Assembly (NCBI GenBank): GCA_937138395.1
Contig: CAKZPB010000077.1
Span: 1 to 64,000, forward strand
DNA: 64,000 nucleotides
Reading direction: 5' to 3'
Origin: an uncultured Pseudomonadota bacterium
Lineage (GTDB): Bacteria > Pseudomonadota > Gammaproteobacteria > Xanthomonadales > Wenzhouxiangellaceae
This document shows, piece by piece, positions 1-8,833 of the stretch. Position 1 is the first letter of the stretch; every line of letters starts with the position of its first letter. Both the position numbers and the translations under genes were made by a program. The notes under the pieces were generated by a model. The model was given only the letters and a program-made list of their open reading frames with translations, made no database searches and was not told the origin of the DNA.

Positions 1-562
1 TTAATTCCTGAACCTGATAGACAGCGGTGCGTCCATATTGCGCATAGACCATGATCCCGAGCGCACCCTCGGGTTTGAGCATGTTCGCCAGCGTCTTCAG
101 TCCGGCGTGCGGATCCGGCAGATGATGCAGTACGCCGGAACAATTGATGTAATCGAACGGTTCCTGATAGGTCGTCTGTGCGTCAAGCAGGGAACCCGAT
201 TCAAAGCGGATATTGTCGAGTCCGCGAACTTCGGCTCGATGCTGCGCGATCGTCCGTGATTGCTTGGAGACATCGAGATAATAGATTGTTGCCGGAGTAT
301 CCCGCAGCTGTTCACCAAGGTAGATCGCGCTATCACCGGTACCGCCACCCGCAACCAGTACACGAAAGGGACCGCTGAGGTCGAGTGCGCCGCTAAAGCA
401 ATAATGACTCAGCTTTGGCAGGTGGTCGAGACTAGTCCGCACCAGGCGCTGGCGCTCATCCTCAGGGTTTCGTGGTGGATAGGGTAGTTGCTCGTATAGC
501 TGACGCAGGGCTTCAGCTGGATCGGCTTGTCGACTCTGATCGACGGGTGGCGCTTTACTCAT
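1..562 (-). CDS. Class I SAM-dependent methyltransferase (partial, C-terminus beyond window)
   Basis: The frame opens at an ATG at 562 on the minus strand and runs without a stop through position 1, so at least 187 residues are present and the C-terminus is missing. Near residue 70 the sequence VLVAGGGTGDSAIYL is a classical SAM-binding motif I, followed by YYLDVS (acidic end of beta-2) and NCSGVLHHLPDP (post-II region), all typical of Methyltransf_11/25-like enzymes. The start overlaps the stop of the TPR/sulfotransferase-like gene by 8 bases, which implies translational coupling. The substrate is unknown. With the neighbouring hydroxylase and second methyltransferase it probably modifies a small molecule, peptide or glycan; that role is inference. 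Confidence 0.8.
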   Translation of the reverse strand, partial: MSKAPPVDQSRQADPAEALRQLYEQLPYPPRNPEDERQRLVRTSLDHLPKLSHYCFSGALDLSGPFRVLVAGGGTGDSAIYLGEQLRDTPATIYYLDVSKQSRTIAQHRAEVRGLDNIRFESGSLLDAQTTYQEPFDYINCSGVLHHLPDPHAGLKTLANMLKPEGALGIMVYAQYGRTAVYQVQEL

Positions 563-2141
563 GACCCGATGATTCGACTGAAACTCCGTGGTTATCGAGA
601 ACCTGACTCATGTCACGCACATACTCCGGATAGGCCTTCCAGCGATCGGGCGTCTGAAAGTGATGGGGCTGCTGGATTGCATGCAGTGCTTCGGTTCCGG
701 AAACGACGCGTTCCAGGGTTTCGACACAGCGCGACTCGATGCTGAGATTGCAGAAGCTCATCAGCGTCTTCAGTGCTTGTTCCGGACTGGACTTCAACTG
801 ATCAGCCGACAGGACCAGCAGATTGGCGGCTGGTATCCATTCCTGCCAGGCAGCGATCAACTGCCGGTAGGCGGCGACGTAGCCGGCCAGATCCTGCAGG
901 CTGTAGCTGAACGGATATTCCGGGCCTGAAAACAACGTCGAGTAGAGTTCAAAACAGCTGCTTAACGGGTGTTCGTCAAGCAGGATGATTCTGCTGTTTG
1001 GCAGCGCGAGATGAATCAACCCGGCATAGAGCGCATTGTCTGGATTGGTGTCCACAACGTGCTCGCTGTAGTCGGTGCGGAAGTGTACCCGCTGCAGGTA
1101 GTCTTCGCCAAGTTGGGCATAGTCGATTGCAGAAAACACCTCGTTCGCCGATACCGGGTCGGTCTCACCGTCGGCTTTTGGCATGGCTTGGCCAAGCAGA
1201 TAGCGGAATTCGTTGAAGCGGTCCGCAGCCTGGATATCCGGATGCGCCCGCAGGCTTTGTTGCAGAGCGCTAATCAGCGAATGACTCAAGCCGGTGATGA
1301 AGATCGGTGCCTGACTTTGCTGCGCATCATCGGCTGTCTGATCCAGCGAAGGGATCGTCTGTCGAATATGTTCCAGCGCCTGAATATCTCGTTTGACCTG
1401 GTATGCGCTTTGCTGACGCATCGATGCGGCTGCTTCGGTCAGGGCTTGAAAGGCCTGATCGTGTTGCTCGCGTCTGTCGCGGTATTCAAATAGCGCATAG
1501 CCCAGCAGCACCCGATCACGCTTCGAGGTGGAACGCTCGAAGGCGGACTCGAGCGATTCGATCGGATCGGCCGAATCGCAGAGCAGCGACCGCGCATACT
1601 GCACTTCGCCGGCTGCGGGCTGCTGGTCGAGGATTTCCTGCAGAATATCACGCGCCTGCTCATGATCACCGTTTGCCATCAGGCATCGAGCCAGCTTGAA
1701 CAGTACATTCGGATTGCCGCTATCCAGCTGAAGTGATTGCCCGTAGGCACTGGCCGCCTGCTGAAACAGGCGACAGGCAAACAGGACATCGCCCAGCTGA
1801 TCGAGATCCCGCGGACTTTCAATGCCGGCCTTGATGGCCTTGTCCAGAATCATCAGGGCCGACGTTTCATCACCGTTGAGTTGATGACAATGCGCCAGCT
1901 GCAGGTTCAACGGCACGGCGTCGGGCTCGAGTTCGACGGCATGAGCTGCGCAGGCGCCTGCGCGTTCCAGTGCACCGCAAGCAATCCACAAGCGACTGAA
2001 GGCGAGCCAGCCGGGCGCAAAGTCGGGTTCAGTTTGCACCAGCCGTTCGCAGGCATGGCCCGCATCTTCCAGCTTCCCGGAGCTAATTTTACGATATATT
2101 TCAACGACTTGAGATTTAAGTTGAGCTTGAGAATCAGGCAT
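555..2141 (-). CDS. TPR protein with degenerate sulfotransferase domain
   Basis: The 528-residue product has TPR-like helical repeats over roughly residues 5-200 and a sulfotransferase-like fold from about 278 to the end. The second half keeps the architecture of TPR-sulfotransferases: a first strand PIFITGLSHS near 279-288, DTNPDNALYAGLI near 364-376 and PNSRIILLDEHPLSSC near 381-396. The residues that bind the PAPS 5'-phosphate are lost: the usual RSGTT loop is replaced by SHSLI, and the usual R-x-P of the 3'-phosphate loop reads EHP. The protein is therefore probably a non-catalytic relative, perhaps a scaffold for the neighbouring modifying enzymes. It is translationally coupled to the downstream methyltransferase. 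Homology is well supported; loss of activity is inferred from the missing residues. Confidence 0.75.
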   Translation of the reverse strand: MPDSQAQLKSQVVEIYRKISSGKLEDAGHACERLVQTEPDFAPGWLAFSRLWIACGALERAGACAAHAVELEPDAVPLNLQLAHCHQLNGDETSALMILDKAIKAGIESPRDLDQLGDVLFACRLFQQAASAYGQSLQLDSGNPNVLFKLARCLMANGDHEQARDILQEILDQQPAAGEVQYARSLLCDSADPIESLESAFERSTSKRDRVLLGYALFEYRDRREQHDQAFQALTEAAASMRQQSAYQVKRDIQALEHIRQTIPSLDQTADDAQQSQAPIFITGLSHSLISALQQSLRAHPDIQAADRFNEFRYLLGQAMPKADGETDPVSANEVFSAIDYAQLGEDYLQRVHFRTDYSEHVVDTNPDNALYAGLIHLALPNSRIILLDEHPLSSCFELYSTLFSGPEYPFSYSLQDLAGYVAAYRQLIAAWQEWIPAANLLVLSADQLKSSPEQALKTLMSFCNLSIESRCVETLERVVSGTEALHAIQQPHHFQTPDRWKAYPEYVRDMSQVLDNHGVSVESSGHE

Positions 2142-2204
2142 GGTTTAACTTCGGGCAGACCGGTTACGTTTGCAATGTGGGTAAATAATCGCGTAGTTTA
2201 CCAG

Positions 2205-2210
2205 TATAAT
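2205..2210 (+). promoter_or_regulatory. Consensus -10 hexamer ahead of the hydroxylase gene
   Basis: A perfect TATAAT lies at 2205-2210 in the AT-rich divergent spacer, 22 bases before the ATG at 2232. No good -35 hexamer sits at 16-18 bases upstream, so the assignment rests on the -10 alone. The predicted transcript would have a leader of only about 15 nt and no obvious Shine-Dalgarno sequence. Confidence 0.4.
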
Positions 2211-2231
2211 TTTTTTGATTTATCAGCAGTT

Positions 2232-3047
2232 ATGGCGACAGAGATGATTCCCGAACCGTATCAGAAAAAATCCTTCAGGCGATTCAGTGCGGCGATTGAC
2301 ATTGACCAGTTGCGCGCCGAGTACCAGTCGATCGACGAAGACGAATGGTATGCCTCCTACTGGGGCGATATCCATTGTTCGGTGGGCATGCTGTTGTTGC
2401 GCGGCGGGAATACAGGCGCGCAGGAAGATTTTTATTGTGACGACGTGCATGATCATCCGCTCCTTGAGCGACTGGACTACATTCGTTCCCTGCTTGGTGA
2501 CGATGGCCCGTTTGGCCAGGCTAAATATGCTTTCATTTTTCGGATGCGTCCGAATGGCGTCACGCTGGTGCACCGCGATACGATCGAGCGCTGGCACCAG
2601 ATGTATCGAATCCATGTGCCGATTCAGACCAACCCCGATGCGTTCCTGATTTCATCGAACCGCTCCCAGCACTTTGCCGCGGGCTCGGCCTGGTCGTTCG
2701 ATAACCAGACCCGGCATGGTGTGGTCAATGGGCCCGAAGAACGGGTTCACCTGATAATGGACGTGGACTGGAATGATCGACTCAAGTCTGCCGTTGAGCA
2801 ATCCGAGGTGCTGCCGGGTGAATCCGTGCAGCAGCATATCGATGCCATACACAGCAAGGAACGTGCGGTGCCATCGTACTTTGGCGACCCGGTCATACTC
2901 AGCGGCATCCGCAGGCTGCGCGCCAGGGGCCTGAATCAGGATCAGATCGTGCAGTTCTTCAACCAGAAGAATGTGCCGACCAAATCCTATTTTTCAAAAC
3001 GGTGGACCGCCGACATGATTACCGAGATCGAGCAGGCGTCCGCTTGA
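2232..3047 (+). CDS. Aspartyl/asparaginyl beta-hydroxylase-like 2OG-Fe oxygenase
   Basis: From the ATG at 2232 the product is 271 residues. The central part resembles the Asp/Asn beta-hydroxylase family (PF05118): MRPNGVTLVHRD supplies the first metal-binding His (about H114), TRHGVVN the second (about H162), and the Arg in EERVHL (about R171) is the expected 2-oxoglutarate ligand. Family members use 2-oxoglutarate and O2 to hydroxylate a peptide or amino-acid side chain in the cytoplasm. About 80 residues follow the catalytic core, ending in a helical segment not needed by the core fold. The open frame extends upstream to 1737, but that part overlaps the divergent TPR gene in antisense and is not counted. 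The end overlaps the convergent methyltransferase gene by 29 bases. Confidence 0.75.
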   Translation: MATEMIPEPYQKKSFRRFSAAIDIDQLRAEYQSIDEDEWYASYWGDIHCSVGMLLLRGGNTGAQEDFYCDDVHDHPLLERLDYIRSLLGDDGPFGQAKYAFIFRMRPNGVTLVHRDTIERWHQMYRIHVPIQTNPDAFLISSNRSQHFAAGSAWSFDNQTRHGVVNGPEERVHLIMDVDWNDRLKSAVEQSEVLPGESVQQHIDAIHSKERAVPSYFGDPVILSGIRRLRARGLNQDQIVQFFNQKNVPTKSYFSKRWTADMITEIEQASA

Positions 3048-3675
3048 GAAAGGCCGCTGGGCAGAAACTCAGCATATGGCGTTCCTGGTTCCTGTCAACA
3101 ACGAACTCAGGCCGTTCACGAATGAAGCGCTGCACTGCGTCAGCCGGTCCCGGACCGAATTCCGGCCAGGCCGGATAGAAATCGAACACGCTGTCTTCGG
3201 CAATCAGATAATTATCGTCTGAGACAAAGTCGGCATAGGCCTTGAGTTCCTGGTACTTGTAATCGGCTTTGTGGTCGGCATCCAGAATGACCATGACGGA
3301 ACTCGCCTGGTCGACTTTGGCCCGGATCTGTTCAAGTATTGCCGGATCAACGCTCGAGCCCTTCAGGTATTCGATGCGCGGGTGTTGAGGAAGGTCGTCT
3401 GGTAGTTGAATGTCGACCGAGATGACCTGCCCCTGGCCGATCATGTCCAGCACGTGGGCAAAGTACAGCGCCGAGCCGCCCAGCCAGGTGCCGGTTTCGA
3501 TCAACAGATCGACGTTCAGCCGATGCATCAGTTCCTGATAGACCCACATGTCCATCGGACACTTGGCGGCCTTGACGCCCATCCATTCGGTATTCTGGAA
3601 TACGCCGCTTCTGAAATACAGAATGTTGGCCAGGCGTTGAATTTCACGGGACTGCTGGTTGGCTTTTGAGGTCAT
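3019..3675 (-). CDS. CmcI-family (cephalosporin hydroxylase-like) methyltransferase
   Basis: The 218-residue product contains DLLIETGTWLGGSALYFAH (about residues 55-73, SAM motif I), VISVDIQLPD, a metal/SAM-site strand VMVILDADH and LIAEDSVFD. These match the CmcI/rhamnosyl O-methyltransferase family (PF04989), which are Rossmann-fold O-methyltransferases that despite the family name act on small molecules or sugars. It converges on, and overlaps by 29 bases, the hydroxylase gene, and diverges from the large sensor kinase at 3750. The nearby hydroxylase and second methyltransferase suggest a shared modification pathway, which is inference. The substrate cannot be read from sequence. Confidence 0.75.
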   Translation of the reverse strand: MTSKANQQSREIQRLANILYFRSGVFQNTEWMGVKAAKCPMDMWVYQELMHRLNVDLLIETGTWLGGSALYFAHVLDMIGQGQVISVDIQLPDDLPQHPRIEYLKGSSVDPAILEQIRAKVDQASSVMVILDADHKADYKYQELKAYADFVSDDNYLIAEDSVFDFYPAWPEFGPGPADAVQRFIRERPEFVVDRNQERHMLSFCPAAFLKRTPARSR

Positions 3676-3749
3676 TAAGGTTGAACCGCTTGGCAGGTGT
3701 CAGGTAACCACATTGAATTGAATGGAGGATTTCATTACCATTGTAGTGG

Positions 3750-6700
3750 GTGTTGGCAGCGGGTAATGGCTTGGTGGCTTCTGGTAATAATGGCTTGATT
3801 GGCTTCGCATGTCTGGTGCTTTTCCCGGCAGGTTGGCTTATGCCTGCATCGGCCACTCTCCAATTCGCCGGCGGGGCAGGGGACGAAAGTCTGATCGAGG
3901 CCCCACCCCAATTCAACACGCTGGACGTCGATTCCGGTCTGCCCAGCATGTCCATCGAGCAAGTCACACAGGATGCTCAAGGGTATATCTGGATTGCAAC
4001 CGCAAACGGGTTGGTCCGGCACGAAGGACATGAATTACGCGTATTGCGGCATGATCCGGCAGATCGCACAACCCTGCCGGGCAATAATATCCAAAGCTTG
4101 CTCGCGACCCCGGATGGCAGCCTGTGGGTTGCCATATCCGGTCATGGCATCGTTGAGCTTCAAGGCCTTGAAATTATTCGCCATTGGCCACCACTGGCCC
4201 AACAGGGGCCGCTCAAAAACGATTTTATCTGGGAGTTGGAGCAGGACTGCGAAGGCAATATCTGGCTGATGTATGCGCGCGGCGGATTGAGCAGGATTGA
4301 TGTGGCGACAGGCGATGTAACGCACTTTGATTCAGGTCAATATGGCATACCCGATGTTGGTTTCCAGACATCGCTATTGATTGATTCCAGCTGTTCGATG
4401 TGGCTGGTCAAGCCGGACGGATTGCTGCGTACGAATCGCAGCAGTGAACCTCGTTTTTCAAATTACCTCGAGGCGTCGCAGGTTGCCGATAGGGGGCTTT
4501 TCGCCATGTACGAGTTTCCGGAACTCGGCCTGTTTCTGGTCACAAGACAGGGCATTCTCCAGCTGCCACTGTCCATAGGCGATGAAACGAAGGGTGAATT
4601 CGATACCAGCAACTTCGTTCAGACGAGCAGCGGGGTCACCAGCCTGGCACGGGCCGGTCAGGGGCAGTTGTGGCTTGGTTCCTCCGAGGGGCTCGGACTG
4701 TATGACCCTGACAGCGGTCAGATCCAGTTTTTTGCCGATCGTGAAAGCAGCACGAACGATCAGCCTCTCCGCCGCATCAATCACTTGTTTCGTGATGATG
4801 AAGGCAGTCTGTGGATCAGTCGGTTTCAGCGCGGAATGTTGCGTCTGGCACCAGACTGGCGCGGCTTCAGGATCTATCGATGGAATGATGATGCAGTTCC
4901 CCTCGGCAGCACCGGCAACATTCATGCGCTGGCGCTGGATTCAGCACGCGATGAAGTGTACTTCACGACCAATTCCGGTCAGCTCAGCGCGTTGATGGTT
5001 CAGAATCAGCAGGCAGCACAACCGCTATTGAACCGTTTCATTACGCAGCTCGAGTTCAATGATCGCATTGTCGGTATTGAACGCCAGGGTGGGCAATTCT
5101 GGGTGGCCACAGAAAAAGAACTGTCGGTGATCGATCAAAAGACGGGCCAACAGCGTGTGCTGATGACGTTTGATGACCAGCAGTTACCGCGCATCTTCAT
5201 GTCCAGGACGCCCGGGACGTTCTGGCTGTATAACGTCAGCGGTGACTTGACGCTGCGAGATCAGGCAGGTGGCGTGATGCAATCCTGGCCGACACGACGA
5301 TCGGGTTCGAACGTCTTCGACCTGAATCCTGTTCACCAGATTGTGCGTGGACCGAAAAACGATTGGTGGGCGCTGAGTGATTATGCTGTGAGTCGAATTC
5401 TTCCCGACGGAACGTTTGAAGTCGTGCTGGAACGGCCGGGTCTGCGCATGCAGACCATGACCGTCAATGGGTCAGACATTTGGCTGGCTGGAGATTCCTT
5501 TCTCGAGCAGCTGCGGCTTTCCGGCGAGCGAGTGCTTCCCGTTCGGCGCTGGGTGGCGAGTGATGGCCTGCCGCTGGCCAGAATACTGCGTGCATTCAAA
5601 CATCAGCGGCAGCTCTGGTTATTGCTCGAGTCGGGTTTGGCCAAGCTGGACCTGTCGACTAATGAATTTCGGGTCTACTCGCGAAGTGAAGGTTTGCCGT
5701 TAGCGTACTTCAGCGCGAATGCAGCCGTCATGACACGCAATGGCCAGATGGTTGCGGGCAGCCCGGATGGCTTGATTGTTGTTGATCCTGAACAACTGGA
5801 CTTATCTTCGCGGCCGCCGCCTGTGTTTCTGACTGAAGTCCGTTCAGGTGATCAAATCACTGAGCTGTCTGCCAGTCAGCGACCCGAACTGAGTTTCGAC
5901 TGGCAAGACAACTCGATCGAATTCTCGTTTACCGCGCTGTCCTACTTGAACCCGCAGCGCAATCAGTTCCGGATGCGGCTGCATGGCTGGGACACTGAAT
6001 GGCAAGTACAGTCCGGTCAGTTCAGCCGCTATTACAGCAATCTGCCGGCCGGTCGTTATGCGTTCGAGGTCCAGGCTGCCAATGTCAATGGGGTCTGGAA
6101 TCCAGCAGCGGATCGCATTGAGGTTACTATCAGGCCGCCAGCCTGGCGAAGCCCACTGGCCATTGCTGGCTACGTGGTCATGCTTGGGCTGCTCGCCATT
6201 GTTCTGGTTCGATCCTGGCAAGCGACGCGGATCCGCAGACTGGAATTGATTCGCGCCCGTGAGCAGCGCGCGCTGGCCCGTTCGCAGCGGGAATTTCTGG
6301 ATACGCTGAATCTGAGCCTGGAGCCGAACGACCTGGCCCAGACGATCGGTCGTGCCGTGATGGGCCTGCTCCAGCAATCGCGGGGTTATTTTCTATTCCT
6401 GACCAACGATATGCCAACGGACCTCATCCCACTGGGCCTATTTCGGCAACCGAAAGATCGACTGTCGGATCAGGTTCGAACGGCCATTCGACAGGGAAAG
6501 CAGATTAACGGACACCTGGTTGAGCTGGAGGCTGATCAATCCAGATTGGCTGCGCTCTATCTTCCCGAGATGAAGCAGGCCCCGTCCGCAACTATTCAAT
6601 CCGAAATTGACTTGCTGTGCCAGGCGGCTGGACAGGTGCTGCAGAATGCGCGTTTGTTGATCAGTGTCCGGCGATATGCCGAGCAAGCCGAAACGGCCAA

Positions 6701-7760
6701 TCAGGCCAAGTCGGATTTTCTGGCCACCATGAGCCATGAGATTCGAACCCCGCTGCATGGCCTGCTCGGCATGATCGACTTGATGCGGCAAGCGCCGCTG
6801 GATCACACGGCAAAGGAGTTGCTCAACACGATGCGGACCTCGGGCCAGCAGCTGCATCGAATTCTGAACGATATTCTTGATTTGTCGCGCATCGAGGCGC
6901 AAGAAATCGAATTGAAGCAGGCCTTATTCGAGCTGGTGCCGTTGCTCGAGCATGCCGTCGAACTCCATGCGCCGAACGCAGCCGCGGCAGGTCATGACCT
7001 GAGACTTCGAATGGCCTCCGATCTGCCGGTCATCGCCGTCGGTGATGACGATCGAATGGGCCAGATCATCGGTAACTTGATCAACAATGCGGTCAAGTTT
7101 ACCGAGCGTGGTGAGATCGAAATCGAAGCCTGGATGAACAACAGCAACACCTTGAATATCGCGGTCTCCGACACCGGGCCCGGGATTGATCCGAAGCTGC
7201 AGCAACAGCTCTTCGAGCCGTTTACACAGCTCGACACGCATTCGACCAGGCCACATAGCGGCACCGGGCTGGGACTGGCCATCTGCCGCAGAATTGCCCA
7301 GCAGATGGGCGGACAGCTTGACCTGTTCAGCCAGCCAGGACGCGGCAGTCGGTTCACGTTGCGCTTGCCGCTGCAAGTGAGTCCAACGGCGTTGCCGCAC
7401 AACAGCTGCTTATTGCGAAACACCACCCTGGCTGCTTCGGTATCACCGTCATACGGACGAATCCTGTTACGTATGTGCCGTCGCTGGGGCATGCGCTTTG
7501 CCCGGGCCAGTGCAGATGTTGCCAAGGATTTTGTTGTCATTCAGCCGGGCTGGTTTGACCCGGGACAACTGAAACAGTGGCAACTGAAGGGGGTGCCGAT
7601 CTGGATGCTGCATTGGCCCGATGATGAACCCAATGAAGTGCCGGATGGCGTTGTGTCCGTCCGTCTGCCGCTGCTGACCAGTCGGCTGATCGCGGCAATG
7701 ATCGAACATCAGCTGAATGGGCAGGCTCAGGTTGACGGTGTTAGCTTGCCCGACCTGTAG
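3750..7760 (+). CDS. Large propeller-sensor histidine kinase (reg_prop/Y_Y_Y type)
   Basis: The product is about 1336 residues. A hydrophobic N-terminus (1-35, signal or anchor) is followed by a two-component-regulator propeller region to about 690, with repeated units such as GYIWIATANGL and GSLWVAISGHG, then a Y_Y_Y Ig-like domain (about 745-797) and one membrane helix (about 804-822). The cytoplasmic part has a GAF-like stretch, HisKA with SHEIRTPLHGLLGM (His near 996), and a HATPase with NNAVKF, DTGPGI and GTGLGLAI. The last 110 residues resemble a receiver fold but have no obvious phosphoacceptor Asp cluster, and no DNA-binding domain follows. No cognate regulator is adjacent. The start is uncertain: GTG at 3750 is the first start codon after an in-frame stop at 3744 and lacks a well-spaced Shine-Dalgarno. 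The 3' end overlaps hemE convergently by 34 bases. Confidence 0.85.
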   Translation: MLAAGNGLVASGNNGLIGFACLVLFPAGWLMPASATLQFAGGAGDESLIEAPPQFNTLDVDSGLPSMSIEQVTQDAQGYIWIATANGLVRHEGHELRVLRHDPADRTTLPGNNIQSLLATPDGSLWVAISGHGIVELQGLEIIRHWPPLAQQGPLKNDFIWELEQDCEGNIWLMYARGGLSRIDVATGDVTHFDSGQYGIPDVGFQTSLLIDSSCSMWLVKPDGLLRTNRSSEPRFSNYLEASQVADRGLFAMYEFPELGLFLVTRQGILQLPLSIGDETKGEFDTSNFVQTSSGVTSLARAGQGQLWLGSSEGLGLYDPDSGQIQFFADRESSTNDQPLRRINHLFRDDEGSLWISRFQRGMLRLAPDWRGFRIYRWNDDAVPLGSTGNIHALALDSARDEVYFTTNSGQLSALMVQNQQAAQPLLNRFITQLEFNDRIVGIERQGGQFWVATEKELSVIDQKTGQQRVLMTFDDQQLPRIFMSRTPGTFWLYNVSGDLTLRDQAGGVMQSWPTRRSGSNVFDLNPVHQIVRGPKNDWWALSDYAVSRILPDGTFEVVLERPGLRMQTMTVNGSDIWLAGDSFLEQLRLSGERVLPVRRWVASDGLPLARILRAFKHQRQLWLLLESGLAKLDLSTNEFRVYSRSEGLPLAYFSANAAVMTRNGQMVAGSPDGLIVVDPEQLDLSSRPPPVFLTEVRSGDQITELSASQRPELSFDWQDNSIEFSFTALSYLNPQRNQFRMRLHGWDTEWQVQSGQFSRYYSNLPAGRYAFEVQAANVNGVWNPAADRIEVTIRPPAWRSPLAIAGYVVMLGLLAIVLVRSWQATRIRRLELIRAREQRALARSQREFLDTLNLSLEPNDLAQTIGRAVMGLLQQSRGYFLFLTNDMPTDLIPLGLFRQPKDRLSDQVRTAIRQGKQINGHLVELEADQSRLAALYLPEMKQAPSATIQSEIDLLCQAAGQVLQNARLLISVRRYAEQAETANQAKSDFLATMSHEIRTPLHGLLGMIDLMRQAPLDHTAKELLNTMRTSGQQLHRILNDILDLSRIEAQEIELKQALFELVPLLEHAVELHAPNAAAAGHDLRLRMASDLPVIAVGDDDRMGQIIGNLINNAVKFTERGEIEIEAWMNNSNTLNIAVSDTGPGIDPKLQQQLFEPFTQLDTHSTRPHSGTGLGLAICRRIAQQMGGQLDLFSQPGRGSRFTLRLPLQVSPTALPHNSCLLRNTTLAASVSPSYGRILLRMCRRWGMRFARASADVAKDFVVIQPGWFDPGQLKQWQLKGVPIWMLHWPDDEPNEVPDGVVSVRLPLLTSRLIAAMIEHQLNGQAQVDGVSLPDL

Positions 7761-8821
7761 TTGCGCACGGTTTCGACCAGTACGTCGACATGTTCGGGGG
7801 GCACATCCGGCGTGATGCCGTGGCCCAGATTGAATACATGGCCTGGCCCCTCCCCATAGTCATCCAGCGTATCTTGCACCGCTTGCTCAATGACCGCTGC
7901 AGATGAAGTCAGCACAACTGGATCAAGGTTGCCCTGCAGCGCAACGCGATCACCCACACGTCGACGGGCGTCAGACAGTGTGGTCGTCCAATCGATGCCC
8001 AGCGCCTGGCAGCCGGTGTCGGCCAGCGCTTCCAGATGAAATGCGCAGCCTTTGGCAAACAGAATGATCGGAACATCCGGGTGTTGCTGTTGAATCGTCT
8101 GCACGATGCTTTTCATGCCGTTCAGCGAGAAGCGATGAAACAGCGATGGGCTCAATACGCCGCCCCAGCTGTCAAACAGCATCAGGGCATCGGCACCGGA
8201 CGCTACTTGCGCCAGTAGATAGTCGGTCGTGCATCGGGCCAGGTGTTGGATCAGGTGTTCAGCAGCTTCGGGCTGCTGCAGCAGGAAACGGCGTGCCTTG
8301 GCAAAGTCCTTGCTGCTGCCCCCTTCAATCATGTAGGTTGCCACCGTCCACGGGCTGCCGGCAAAACCGATCAATGGAGTTTCAGCAGGCAGTTCCTGTC
8401 GGATCAACTCAACGGCCTGCATGACGGCCCTGGTCTCGTTCATCGGATCCGGTGTTGGCAAATTCCTGACATCATCCGGATGCCGAATCGTGCGCGCAAA
8501 TTTCGGCCCCTCGCCGGGTGTGAAGCTCAATTCAAGGCCCATGACGTGCGGCAGGATCAGGATGTCGGAAAACAGTATGGACGCATCAAACCCATAGCGC
8601 TGGATGGGTTGCAGCGTGACTTCGCAGGCTAGCTCCGGCGTGCCGGCCAGGGTCAGAAAATCGCCGGCTTTTGCACGCGTTGCCCGGTATTCTGGCAAGT
8701 ATCGGCCGGCCTGGCGCATCAGCCAGATCGGGGTCTGGTCGACCGGTTCGCGTCGCAGCGCGCGCATGAAACGGGACTCACGGCGGTTCATTCGCGCAGA
8801 AGTGCTGGAGGATTCATTCAT
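7727..8821 (-). CDS. hemE: Uroporphyrinogen decarboxylase
   Basis: HemE removes the four acetate carboxyls of uroporphyrinogen III to give coproporphyrinogen III in heme synthesis, in the cytosol. The 364-residue product has the near-invariant PIWLMRQAGRYLPEYR near the N-terminus, FSDILILPHVMG, GFAGSPWTVATYMIEGG and the C-terminal FNLGHGI. An alternative ATG ten codons in (8791) would give 354 residues, the usual proteobacterial length, so the true start may be there. The gene lies 12 bases after aroB, giving the order aroK-aroB-hemE seen in many gammaproteobacteria. Confidence 0.97.
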   Translation of the reverse strand: MNESSSTSARMNRRESRFMRALRREPVDQTPIWLMRQAGRYLPEYRATRAKAGDFLTLAGTPELACEVTLQPIQRYGFDASILFSDILILPHVMGLELSFTPGEGPKFARTIRHPDDVRNLPTPDPMNETRAVMQAVELIRQELPAETPLIGFAGSPWTVATYMIEGGSSKDFAKARRFLLQQPEAAEHLIQHLARCTTDYLLAQVASGADALMLFDSWGGVLSPSLFHRFSLNGMKSIVQTIQQQHPDVPIILFAKGCAFHLEALADTGCQALGIDWTTTLSDARRRVGDRVALQGNLDPVVLTSSAAVIEQAVQDTLDDYGEGPGHVFNLGHGITPDVPPEHVDVLVETVRNYRSGKLTPST

Positions 8822-8833
8822 GGCTAAGACTCG

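Noticed and set aside
1737-2231. N-terminal extension of the hydroxylase gene
   Set aside because: It lies antisense to the TPR gene and shows no family similarity; a -10 element at 2205 and the ATG at 2232 fit better.
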